The notes under the pieces are model-generated. The model saw nothing but the letters and a program-made list of their open reading frames with translations, ran no database searches and was not told the DNA's origin. Position numbers and translations under genes: made by a program. A stretch of 64,000 nucleotides of DNA from CAWGUU01 sp963825765 (lineage in GTDB: Bacteria; Actinomycetota; Acidimicrobiia; Acidimicrobiales; AC-14). Positions 8,241 to 15,570 of the stretch are shown piece after piece (position 1 is the first letter of the stretch; each line of letters starts with the position of its first letter). Location of the stretch: assembly GCA_963825765.1 (NCBI GenBank), contig CAWGUU010000003.1, forward strand, positions 124,001-188,000, in the 5' to 3' direction.

Positions 8241-8269
8241 GACGCCCCGACGGGAGGAGGTGAGCTGAT

Positions 8270-8734
8270 TTGTTCGAAGGCAAGCAGGTGATCGCCCTCG
8301 GCGAGCGTGACGGGATCCCCGGCACCGCCATCGCCACCTGCATAAAGGCCGCCGGCGGCACGGTGGCGTTCATGGCAACCGAATGCTTCGTCTGAACGGC
8401 GTCAGGGGCCATGGACCTGCAGAGCCAGGAGACGATTCTCCGGCTGTCTGAGACCCACGGAGCATCCAACCTGATCGTGATCCTCGGAGCCCCCGACCCG
8501 GAGGCTGCGGAGATCTCGGCGGAGACGGTGATCCTTGGAGATCCGGCGTTTGCAGGCGCCTTGGCCGGGGCCCAGTTGGGCCTCGACGTGTACCACGTGC
8601 TGGAGGACGAAGTCCGCCAGCAGATACCCGACGACGTCTGGGAGGACCAGATCGGCGTGATGTCCGACGTCCTCGACGCCGAAGGGCTGGCCGAGGCGGT
8701 GGCCGCCATGCGCGCCCAGAAGCCAGACAGCTGA
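8270..8734 (+). CDS. grdA: GrdA selenoprotein A of the glycine reductase family
   Basis: A 154-residue selenoprotein reading through UGA at 8393-8395 (codon 42). The start is TTG at 8270, nine bases after a strong GGGAGGAGG (8252-8260), and the UGA is in frame with the downstream reading frame. The protein matches GrdA from end to end: 'FEGKQVIALGERDGIPG', 'ATECFV-Sec-TASGAMDLQSQE', 'GDPAFAGALAGAQLGLDVYHV', 'YDE-QIG'-type block as 'WEDQIGVMSDVLDAEGL'. Cys39-Phe-Val-Sec42 preserves the catalytic CxxU redox centre. GrdA carries the carboxymethyl selenoether from GrdB to component C, and is re-reduced by thioredoxin. Clostridial GrdA is about 157 residues. Starting at the ATG after the UGA (8411) would discard the active site. 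Confidence 0.92.
8393..8419 (+). promoter_or_regulatory. UGA selenocysteine codon and candidate SECIS of grdA
   Basis: After UGA 8393-8395 the best local hairpin I can draw is CAGG (8403-8406) with CCTG (8416-8419), enclosing a nine-base loop that starts GG. The stem is short and the loop begins only 11 nt after UGA, nearer than the usual spacing, so the structure is less convincing than that of grdB. The recoding itself rests on the protein homology. Confidence 0.5.
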
Positions 8735-8777
8735 CAGTTGAGGAGTTTTGAGAGGCTGAGTTGTTGAGAGACGCTCC

Positions 8778-9512
8778 TTGAGGACCCACAAGACCACCGT
8801 CGACGAGATCGCCGACGGCGTCTTCAGGATCTCCACCTACCTGCCCGAGGTCACCGACGAGGGCTTCACCATGAACCAGTTCCTCCTGCTGGCGGAGGAC
8901 CCGCTGCTCTTCCACACCGGGCCTCGCCAGCTGTTCTCGGACACGATCGAGTTCACCGGCCGGGCCATGCGACTCGAGAAGCTGCGCTGGATCTCGTTCG
9001 GGCACGTCGAGGCCGACGAGTGCGGGGCGCTGGCGCAGTGGACGTCGGCCATCCGCAGCGCCGAGGTGGTGGTGGGCGACATCGCCGCCGAGGTCTCGGT
9101 GCGGGACATGACCGACCGCAAGGTCACCTCCCTCTCCGACGGCAAGCTTCTCGACCTCGGCGACAAGCGGGTGCGCTACCTGGCGACTCCCCACGTGCCC
9201 CACGGCTGGGACGCCGGGATCCTGTTCGAGGAGACCACCCGCACGCTGCTGTGCGGCGACCTGTTCACCCACCTGGGCGAGGGCCCGGCCGTCTTCGACG
9301 GCGACATCGTCGAGCAGACCCTGTTCGCCGACGAGAAGATCGACGCCACCGCCCTCACGCCCTTCACCGCCCCCACCATCCGGCGCCTGGCCGAGCTGGA
9401 ACCTGACACGTTGGCGACGATGCACGGCTCCGCCTACGACGGCGACTGCCAGGAGGCGATCCACGCCCTGGCCGACGCCTACCAGCGCCGGCTCGAAGCG
9501 GCAATGCCCTAG
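8778..9512 (+). CDS. Metallo-beta-lactamase-fold diiron protein (ODP/flavodiiron-like), no flavodoxin domain
   Basis: A 244-residue MBL-fold protein of the type found as the N-terminal domain of flavodiiron O2/NO reductases. Metal-ligand positions are visible: His76-x-Glu78-x-Asp80 ('HVEADE'), His139 in 'TPHVPHGWDAG', Asp161 in 'LLCGDLF' and His216 in 'TMHGSAY'. Canonical flavodiiron proteins have His after the first Asp; here it is Glu ('DEC'), as in free-standing ODP-like hydrolases. No flavodoxin or rubredoxin module follows. It begins 43 bases after grdA on the same strand and ends at a pair of hairpins, so it looks like the last gene of the Grd operon. A protective role against oxygen or a hydrolase role are both possible (inference). 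Start is TTG. Confidence 0.8.
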   Translation: MRTHKTTVDEIADGVFRISTYLPEVTDEGFTMNQFLLLAEDPLLFHTGPRQLFSDTIEFTGRAMRLEKLRWISFGHVEADECGALAQWTSAIRSAEVVVGDIAAEVSVRDMTDRKVTSLSDGKLLDLGDKRVRYLATPHVPHGWDAGILFEETTRTLLCGDLFTHLGEGPAVFDGDIVEQTLFADEKIDATALTPFTAPTIRRLAELEPDTLATMHGSAYDGDCQEAIHALADAYQRRLEAAMP

Positions 9513-9516
9513 CACC

Positions 9517-9593
9517 AGTCGGCGCCGTCGCGCCGACTTTGCTGCAACGGTAGCGTCGTGATCGCGGCCGAATTCGCGAGGAAGATCACGACG
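9517..9593 (+). terminator. Tandem hairpins closing the Grd-like operon
   Basis: Two hairpins follow the last operon stop. The first is AGTCGGCG (9517-9524) with CGCCGACT (9531-9538) around a six-base loop, followed by TT. The second is CGTCGTGATC (9554-9563) with GATCACGACG (9584-9593) around 20 bases. Together they form a plausible terminator between the operon and the convergent gene at 9622-10047. Confidence 0.5.
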
Positions 9594-9621
9594 CCACGGA
9601 TGATCCGAACGCGTTCAAAAG

Positions 9622-10047
9622 CTATGGCGTGTCGCTGCCGTCAGAGCGGTTCGATTCCAGGTGCTCCTGCTCGGAGACGATCCGGTCGTTCTCGGCAGTG
9701 TTGACGTTGGTCGAGTTGTTGTTGCCCTGGTTGGAGATGTGAACGATTGTGATCGGCCCGCTGATCTCGACCTCGTGGAGCTGAAGCCCGACGTCACCGA
9801 ACCCCCGCGTGTTGATCTGTGTGGTCCCCGCGGTGGCGATGTCGACGGCCTCCTCGGGCGCCTGCGTGTGGGACGGACTGTCGGTCGCAGTGGAATCGAG
9901 CTCGACGTTCGAGACGTCGGCGACGCGCAGGCTGCCTGACAACCGGGGGGATCTCGATCCGAGCAACACGAGTGCAACGGCGAGGAGCGCGCCGACGAGG
10001 AGCAGGCTCAGAGCTGCCGGGACGAGCCAACGCTTCTCGATGTACAT
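9622..10047 (-). CDS. Small membrane-anchored secreted protein, function unknown
   Basis: A 141-residue protein: basic N-terminus (MYIEKRW), one hydrophobic segment (LVPAALSLLLVGALLAVALV, residues about 8-28), then a polar extracytoplasmic region rich in Asn, Ser and Thr ('NQGNNNSTNVNTAEN') with no family I recognise. ATG at 10047 is supported by GGAGGT seven bases upstream. It lies downstream of, and in the same frame as part of, the broken signal-peptidase gene, but its own ribosome site argues that it is a separate gene. It could be a substrate or companion of the lost peptidase (inference). Confidence 0.65.
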   Translation of the reverse strand: MYIEKRWLVPAALSLLLVGALLAVALVLLGSRSPRLSGSLRVADVSNVELDSTATDSPSHTQAPEEAVDIATAGTTQINTRGFGDVGLQLHEVEISGPITIVHISNQGNNNSTNVNTAENDRIVSEQEHLESNRSDGSDTP

Positions 10048-10120
10048 CGACGCCACCTCCGGGTTCGGTTGTGACGGAGCCTGGCATGACCTCGAAGGTC
10101 CGAATCCGTCGGGTGACCTG

Positions 10121-10625
10121 TCAGAAGGAGCGGGTTCGGGATGAGGGCGGGACGATGGACGTGACTCTCCCCTGGATGGTGTCTCGGCCGATTGGGCCGT
10201 ACGCGGCGAGTCCCTGGAGTTGAGACGGTTGTCTCTCATGACCCAGTACGAGTCGGGCGAGATCTTCACCGGTCCGAACGCCGAAGTGACGATGCCCCGC
10301 GGGAGGTACGGCTCGTCGAGCGCCTTGCCGTTGACGAACACCCTGTCGTCATGCGCCTCGAGTGTCTCCCCTGGATGGCCGATGATCCGCCCGACGATCT
10401 CTCCCCGGTGCCGCCCTCCCGGATGACCACGATGTCGCCCCGCTCCACAGCTTCTACGCCCGTCGTCAAGCCGATCCGGTCGCCAGGTTGCAGGCTTGGA
10501 ACCATGTTCACACCGGCGATGTTCAGGACGCGGTCGGGTCCGTCCGCCGAGGTGCAGGACACCGCCCCGACCACACTCGCCAGAGCCACGACCGTCAGGA
10601 CAACGACCCGCTGTGCCCTTTCCAC
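10121..10625 (-). pseudogene. Signal peptidase I (S26), broken by two frameshifts
   Basis: A type I signal peptidase spread over three reading frames. GTG at 10625 with AGGAG nine bases upstream starts a basic stretch, a membrane helix (VVVLTVVALASVVGAV) and the catalytic serine block 'GVNMVPSLQPGDRIG', ending in 'GDIVVIREGG'. Near 10405 the frame changes to give 'GEIVGRIIGHPGETLEA' and 'YWVMRDNRLNSRDS'; near 10205 it changes again to 'YGPIGRDTIQGRVTSIVPPS', stopping at 10121. Both shifts are single-base-type events. The position just before 'RIIG', usually the catalytic lysine, is Gly, so the parent gene may already have been atypical. Genuine decay or two sequencing indels are both possible. 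Confidence 0.75.
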
Positions 10626-10864
10626 TCGCCGGGGCTCCTGACGACGGCGGCGCGCTCCCCGACCGGTCGCGCTCCCGGGCGCTGGAGGACATTGCCGGTG
10701 GCCGTGTCGGTCGCGGCGGCCCCGGTCGCTCTCACCGATGGAAGCGTAGACCTCGACCTGAGCTCCGCAGCGGGGCTGGTACTCGACTTTGGCTACGGTG
10801 ACGGCTCCGGTGGGGCGCTGGGGTGTCGCCGGGCGGATGACCGTCAACGGGACCGGGAGCGCGG

Positions 10865-11824
10865 ATGACTACAGGTGACGTCACCCTCCTCACCGACCAC
10901 AGTTCCCGGGAGGGGAGCCGGGAGGTTCTCGTTGCGGCCGTCGAGCTCCTGACCGGATCGGCGCCGCTGTGTCTCGATGCTCGGCATTTCATGACCGGTG
11001 GGACAGGTCGGGCGAGAGTCGTCGACGGCAAGGTCCAGCTGGAGGTGGCGTCCGAAGGCGTCGTCGCCACGCCCGGGGTGCTGATCATCTACGAGATCCA
11101 ACCTGAGTCACGGCGGCGCTTCGAGGCGTTTCAGGGCCGGCTGCGGCGCTTCGGGGTCGACTGTCTGGGCCTGGACGCCCAGGCTTGGCGGATGGCAACC
11201 GAGAAGGACCTGACCGTGCAGCGGTTCCTGCGGGACGGCGTCGCCCACATGGAGACGGTGACGCTTCGACGGCCACGGCCGGAGCATGCGCAGGAGGTCT
11301 TCGACCGGCTCGGTCGGGACGTCTGGGCGAGGCCGACGGTCGGCATGGGCGGCAGCGACGTCTTCCACGTCACCACTCACGAGCAGCTCAACGTCGCCCT
11401 CGAGCACTACGAGAGGCTGCAGATGGACTGGCTGATCGCTCGGGATGCGCGGAACTTCGACGAGCAGGGTCGGCGTCATCAGTTCCGCGTGAACGTGCTC
11501 GAGGGTCGCGTCCTGCGGGCGTGCGAACACGTCCAGACCGATCTCGACGCGCCCTGCAACGAAGCCCGGGGGGCGGTGTCCTCCGACATTCCCCTCGAGG
11601 ACCTGCCTGCCGAGGTCGCCCGTGCAGCCATCGAGGCCACCAGGTCGCTGGGTCTGCCGTTCAGCGGAGTCGACCTGGCCGTCGAGAACGGCGTCGTCGT
11701 GTTCGAGGTGAACGTGCACCCGGTCTTCGGCCTGCCGGGAGGGCCGGCGGAAGTGGCCGTCCCGTATGTGGAGGCACATCTTTCCCGGCTGGCCAACGTC
11801 GCCCGGGGGCCCGAGGCGTCCTAA
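10865..11824 (+). CDS. RimK-like ATP-grasp protein, substrate unknown
   Basis: A 319-residue protein with a C-terminal ATP-grasp fold. Supporting motifs are 'RPTVGMGGSDVF' near residue 158 (glycine-rich phosphate-binding loop), 'HQFRVNVLEGRVLRACEHV' near 205, and 'GVDLAVENGVVVFEVNVHPVFG' near 265, which supplies the Glu/Asn metal ligands typical of RimK-type ligases. The first 120 residues resemble the MvdD/RimK pre-ATP-grasp region only in general layout. Such enzymes join a carboxylate to an amine or thiol; the partner cannot be named. The ATG at 10865 is divergent from the signal-peptidase pseudogene, and an IS110 transposase follows 228 bases downstream. That 228-base gap holds no gene I can support. 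Confidence 0.7.
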   Translation: MTTGDVTLLTDHSSREGSREVLVAAVELLTGSAPLCLDARHFMTGGTGRARVVDGKVQLEVASEGVVATPGVLIIYEIQPESRRRFEAFQGRLRRFGVDCLGLDAQAWRMATEKDLTVQRFLRDGVAHMETVTLRRPRPEHAQEVFDRLGRDVWARPTVGMGGSDVFHVTTHEQLNVALEHYERLQMDWLIARDARNFDEQGRRHQFRVNVLEGRVLRACEHVQTDLDAPCNEARGAVSSDIPLEDLPAEVARAAIEATRSLGLPFSGVDLAVENGVVVFEVNVHPVFGLPGGPAEVAVPYVEAHLSRLANVARGPEAS

Positions 11825-11989
11825 TGGGGTCCACCGCCTGCCGGACGCGATCCGAGAGGCTGTGGCCGAGCCGCCGGCAGGTCAGCACTCTTGCGTCCAG
11901 GGCCGTGAGCCCTAGTCCTAGATCGTGGCGCCTGCCGGTCGGTGAGGTGGACCTTCGACGGCTGGTGGGATGACGTGCTTCGAGCACTG

Positions 11990-13300
11990 AACCATTAGGA
12001 AGCTGCTGGTCGCCTCAAGGCTCGACATCCGACGACGACCAGGAGGTGCCAGGTGGGACAGGTGTTCGTAGGCCATGACTGGGCGGAAGACCACCACGAC
12101 GTGCACGTGGAAGACGGCGACGGCAAGCGGCTGGCGAAGGCCAGGCTGCCGGAGGGCATCGATGGTGTGGCCCGGTTCCACGAACTGGTGGCGACCTTCG
12201 TCGACGACCCGGGCGAGGTGACCATCGCCACCGAGACCGACCGGGGACTGTTCGTGGGAGCGCTGGTGGCATCGGGCTACCAGGTGCTGGCGGTGAACCC
12301 GATGTCGACGTCGCGCTACCGGGAGCGCCACTCCACCTCGGGGGCCAAGTCCGACCCCGGTGACGCCTTCGCGCTGGCCGAGCTGGCCCGCACGGATGCG
12401 CACAACCACCGTCGCGTGGCCGGCGACAGCGAGGCGGCCGAGGCCGTCAAGGTCCTGGCCCGAGCCCATCAGTCGATGATCTGGACCCGACAGCGCCAGG
12501 TCAACCAGCTGCGCTCGACGCTGCGGGAGTTTTATCCCAACGCCCTGACCTGCTTCGACGACCTGGCCTCGGGCGATGCCCTGGCGGTGCTGGCCATCGC
12601 CCCCACACCGGCCCTCGGTCGCCGGCTGTCGATGTCCAAGATCGCCTCGGCCCTGCGCCGAGGTGGTCGCCAGCGGCGCACCGACCAGCGGGCAGCCGAG
12701 ATCCAGGCCGCACTGCGGGCCGACGCGCTGGAGGCGCCGGGGCGGGTCTCCGAGGCCATGGGGGCATCGGTGAGGGCCCTGGTGGCGGTGATCACCGAGC
12801 TCGTCGCTCAGACCGCCCAGCTCGAAGCCAGCCTGGTCGAGGGTTTTGAGCAACACCCGGCCGCCAAGGTCATCCGATCCCTGCCAGGACTAGGGATGGT
12901 CCTCGGCGCCCGGGTGCTGGGCGAGTTCGGGGATGACCCGAACCGCTATGCCGACGCCAAGTCTCGCAAGAACTACGCCGGCACGTCACCTATCACCCGG
13001 GCCTCGGGCAAACACCGCGTCGTGCTCGCCCGCTACGCCCGCAACAAGCGCCTGGCCGACGCCACCTACCAGTGGGCCTTCTGCTCGCTTAGCTCCAGTC
13101 CCGGGGCCCGGACGTTCTACGACCAACGACGGGCCACCGGTGACACCCACCATCGCGCCCTGCGGGCGCTGGCCAACCGTCTCGTCGGCGTCCTCCACGG
13201 GTGCCTGCGCCACAGCACGCTCTACGACGAGCACACCGCCTGGGGGCACCGCATTGCCGTTGCCGCTTGACAGCTACGACCCGTGGGATGTCTAGGACCG
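11990..13300 (+). mobile_element. IS110-family insertion sequence, ends not resolved
   Basis: The transposase gene occupies nearly all of this interval. IS110 elements lack clear terminal inverted repeats, and I cannot see a target duplication, so the limits given are approximate. A second copy or an empty site would be needed to place them. Broken genes on both sides (10.1-10.6 and 15.6-16.6 kb) mark this as a site of recent change. Confidence 0.5.
12053..13270 (+). CDS. IS110-family transposase
   Basis: A 405-residue, apparently intact IS110-family (DEDD) transposase. The N-terminal DEDD_Tnp_IS110 domain starts 'VFVGHDWAEDHHDVHV' with Asp near residue 8, continues with 'ATETDRGLFVGAL' and 'TSGAKSDPGDAFALAELART' (the third and fourth acidic positions). 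The C-terminal Transposase_20 domain carries 'IRSLPGLGMVLGARVLGEFG' near 280 and 'KNYAGTSPITRASGK' near 308, with the conserved serine. These enzymes move circular intermediates guided in some members by an RNA from the element's non-coding end. GTG start at 12053. Confidence 0.92.
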   Translation: MGQVFVGHDWAEDHHDVHVEDGDGKRLAKARLPEGIDGVARFHELVATFVDDPGEVTIATETDRGLFVGALVASGYQVLAVNPMSTSRYRERHSTSGAKSDPGDAFALAELARTDAHNHRRVAGDSEAAEAVKVLARAHQSMIWTRQRQVNQLRSTLREFYPNALTCFDDLASGDALAVLAIAPTPALGRRLSMSKIASALRRGGRQRRTDQRAAEIQAALRADALEAPGRVSEAMGASVRALVAVITELVAQTAQLEASLVEGFEQHPAAKVIRSLPGLGMVLGARVLGEFGDDPNRYADAKSRKNYAGTSPITRASGKHRVVLARYARNKRLADATYQWAFCSLSSSPGARTFYDQRRATGDTHHRALRALANRLVGVLHGCLRHSTLYDEHTAWGHRIAVAA

Positions 13301-13663
13301 AGCTGGGATCTCCTGGACCGCCCAGCCGTTGCCGTCCGGGTCGGTGAAGAACACGAAGCGGCCCCACGGGAAGTCCTGGACCGGGCCGGTCTCGACTCCC
13401 CGCCCGACCAGCTCGTCCCTCGCCGCCTCGATGTCGGGGACGACCAGCTGGAGGCCCTGCGCCGAGCCCGGTTCGGTTTGCATGATCCCGGACCCGATGG
13501 CGATCGAGCAGGCCGACCCCGGCGGGGTCAGCTGGACGAAGCGCATCTCGGCGCTGACCCGGTGGTCGTGGTCGAGCACGAACCCGGCTTTCTCGGTGTA
13601 GAACGCCTTGGCCCTGTCGACGTCCGACACGGGCACGGCCACCAACTCCAGCTTCCAGTCCAT
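13292..13663 (-). CDS. Glyoxalase/bleomycin-resistance (VOC) superfamily protein
   Basis: A 123-residue single-module pair covering one VOC fold: 'LVAVPVSDVDRAKAFYTEKAGF' pattern at the start (split here as VPVSDVDRAKAFY), 'LQLVVPDIEAARDELVGRG' near residue 70 and the terminal 'FTDPDGNGWAVQEI' near 108, where the C-terminal acidic ligand sits. VOC proteins bind a divalent metal and act on diverse small molecules, including glyoxalase, dioxygenase and antibiotic-binding reactions; this member cannot be narrowed down. It ends 22 bases from the IS110 transposase and is transcribed toward it. Confidence 0.85.
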   Translation of the reverse strand: MDWKLELVAVPVSDVDRAKAFYTEKAGFVLDHDHRVSAEMRFVQLTPPGSACSIAIGSGIMQTEPGSAQGLQLVVPDIEAARDELVGRGVETGPVQDFPWGRFVFFTDPDGNGWAVQEIPARS

Positions 13664-13713
13664 CGACGAAGCCTAGGACGCCGCTGATCATCGCATCGGC
13701 CGCTGCGCAGCCG

Positions 13714-13759
13714 GGCGCCTGACCAGCGCACTTGCGTGCGAATGCGGTCGTCAGGCGCC
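13714..13759. terminator. Strong hairpin between GH13 and VOC genes
   Basis: GGCGCCTGAC (13714-13723) pairs perfectly with GTCAGGCGCC (13750-13759), and the inner GCAC/GTGC adds a second short stem. It lies 41 bases past the stop of the leftward GH13 gene and upstream of the VOC gene, as expected of a terminator for the former. Confidence 0.55.
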
Positions 13760-13799
13760 GAAAGACGGGCTCGATCAGCAGCGTCCTATGGCGATCCAG

Positions 13800-15452
13800 T
13801 CAGAGCTGCTCGGCCCCGATCGACTGGCGGAGCCGGATCCATCGGTAGCCGTAGCCGTTGAGCTCCAGCTTGGAGGGGTCGGGTCGCGGGTCGCCGTAAT
13901 CGCCGTCCCCGAACACCTCGGTAGGCGCGTCCGGCAGTTCGCCGACCTGGTCGGAAAGGTCGATCACGCACGACTCGTCAGCCAGGTTGGTGAGGGCCAG
14001 CATCACGCCCGATGGCGCCTCGTAACGCAGGGCCACCACCGACCGCTCCTTGGCGTCGAGGGGCTCGAAGCGGCCGGTGGCGAACTCCGGGCACTCGCGG
14101 AGGGTGTGCAGGGCCCGCTCCATCCACGACAGAAGGGAGTGGGGATCGCGGCGCTGGGCCGTCACGTTGACCTTCGGGTAGCCGAACGGGCCATCGGCGA
14201 TGACGGGACGGTGCACGGCATCGGCCGGCGCCGTCGAGAAGCCGCCGTTGGGGGCATCGGACCACTGCATCGGCGTCCGGACCGAGTCTCGTTCCGGCAG
14301 TGAGAGGTCGTCGCCCATGCCGATCTCCTCGCCGTAGCGCACCACCGGCGTCCCCGGGAGGGTGAACTGGAGGCTGTAGGCCATCTCGATCCGCCGGCGG
14401 TCGCCACCGAGCATCGGGGCCAGCCGGCGCCGGATCCCCCGACCGTACAGCTGCATCTCCGGCTCTGGACCGAACTCCTCGAAGACCTGGTTGCGGTCGT
14501 AGTCGGTGAGGCGCCCGAGGTCGATCTCGTCGTGGTTGCGCATGAACGTGGCCCATTGGCACGTCGTGGGGATCGCCGGCGTCATGGTCAGGCCGGTGAG
14601 GATGGCGCTGGCGTCTCCGGTGGCCAGGCCGAGGAAGACCTGCTGGTTGAGCAGGAAGTTGAAGAGCATCGGCAGCCGGTCGCCGCTGCCGAAGTACTCG
14701 GTGAGCTCGGCCGGCTCGGCGTTGGCCTCGGCCAGGATGAGGGTGTCGCCCTTCCGCCACGACATCAGGGCGCGGAGCTCCCGCAGGTAGTCGAAGTCCT
14801 TGGGCGGGTTGGGGTTGCCAGGCTCGGAGAGCTCGATCACGAAGGGGGCGGCGTCCATGCGGAACCCGGCCACCCCGAGCTGGAGCCAGAAGGCGGCGAT
14901 CTTCTTGACCTCCTCCCGCACGCACGGGTTGGCGGCGTTCAGCTCCGGCTCGAAGTCGTAGAAGCGGTGGTAGTACCAGGCCTTTGCCTTGCGGTCCTTG
15001 GTCCACGTGGCCTTCTGGATGCCTGGGAACACCATGCCCTGGTGGAGGTCCGAGGGACGCTCCTCGCTCCACACGTAGTAGTCCCGGAACGGGGAATCGG
15101 GGTCGGACCGCGCCGCCTGGAACCAGGGGTGCTTGTCGGACGTGTGGTTGACGACGAGGTCGATGATGACCCGAAGGCCCCGGTTGGCGGCCTGGTGGAT
15201 CAGCTCCGCGAAGTCGCCGAGGTTCCCGAGGCGGGGGTCGACGCCGTAGAAGTCGGCCACGTCGTAGCCGTCGTCGCGGTTCGGGGTGGGATGGATCGGG
15301 TTCAGCCACAGGCACGTGGCGCCGAGGCGCTCGATGTAGTCGAGGCGGCTGATCAGCCCTGGCAGGTCGCCCACGCCGTCGCCGTTGGAGTCCTGGAACG
15401 TCTCGACGTCGAGGCAGTAGATGACGGCTTCCTTGAACCACCGGTCTCGCAT
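13800..15452 (-). CDS. treS: GH13 alpha-amylase-family enzyme, trehalose synthase-like
   Basis: A 550-residue cytosolic GH13 enzyme. It opens with 'WFKEAVIYCLDVETFQDSNG' and 'DLPGLISRLDYIERLGA', close to trehalose synthase (maltose alpha-D-glucosyltransferase). The four conserved GH13 regions are visible: 'DLVVNH' near residue 98, 'GFRMDAAPF' with the nucleophile Asp near 198, 'LILAEAN' with the acid/base Glu near 241, and 'FMRNHDEIDL' near 305. Length matches TreS without the fused maltokinase domain. TreS interconverts maltose and trehalose or feeds maltose to glycogen-like glucan synthesis. No maltokinase or GlgE is adjacent. Closely related GH13 glucosidases share these motifs, so substrate specificity is inferred. 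Confidence 0.78.
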   Translation of the reverse strand: MRDRWFKEAVIYCLDVETFQDSNGDGVGDLPGLISRLDYIERLGATCLWLNPIHPTPNRDDGYDVADFYGVDPRLGNLGDFAELIHQAANRGLRVIIDLVVNHTSDKHPWFQAARSDPDSPFRDYYVWSEERPSDLHQGMVFPGIQKATWTKDRKAKAWYYHRFYDFEPELNAANPCVREEVKKIAAFWLQLGVAGFRMDAAPFVIELSEPGNPNPPKDFDYLRELRALMSWRKGDTLILAEANAEPAELTEYFGSGDRLPMLFNFLLNQQVFLGLATGDASAILTGLTMTPAIPTTCQWATFMRNHDEIDLGRLTDYDRNQVFEEFGPEPEMQLYGRGIRRRLAPMLGGDRRRIEMAYSLQFTLPGTPVVRYGEEIGMGDDLSLPERDSVRTPMQWSDAPNGGFSTAPADAVHRPVIADGPFGYPKVNVTAQRRDPHSLLSWMERALHTLRECPEFATGRFEPLDAKERSVVALRYEAPSGVMLALTNLADESCVIDLSDQVGELPDAPTEVFGDGDYGDPRPDPSKLELNGYGYRWIRLRQSIGAEQL

Positions 15453-15570
15453 GTCCCGTGCCTACCCGCCTGGCCGGCGAACGAACGGAGGCCCGTCACT
15501 ACACTGGCCACAGGGCGTGCCGGGAAGTCTGGCCGGCGACTCCATTCGCCGCGACCCTCCGGAGCCCGCC

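Noticed and set aside
8411..8734. A 107-residue gene starting at ATG 8411
   Set aside because: This is the part of GrdA after the selenocysteine; it has no ribosome site and lacks the active site.
10630..10847. N-terminal extension of the signal peptidase to ATG 10847
   Set aside because: The added residues show no homology, and GTG 10625 has a good AGGAG site and begins at the expected membrane helix.
12053..13270. Open frames overlapping the IS110 transposase on both strands
   Set aside because: The +1 frame alone shows the complete DEDD and Transposase_20 domains; the others are shadows.
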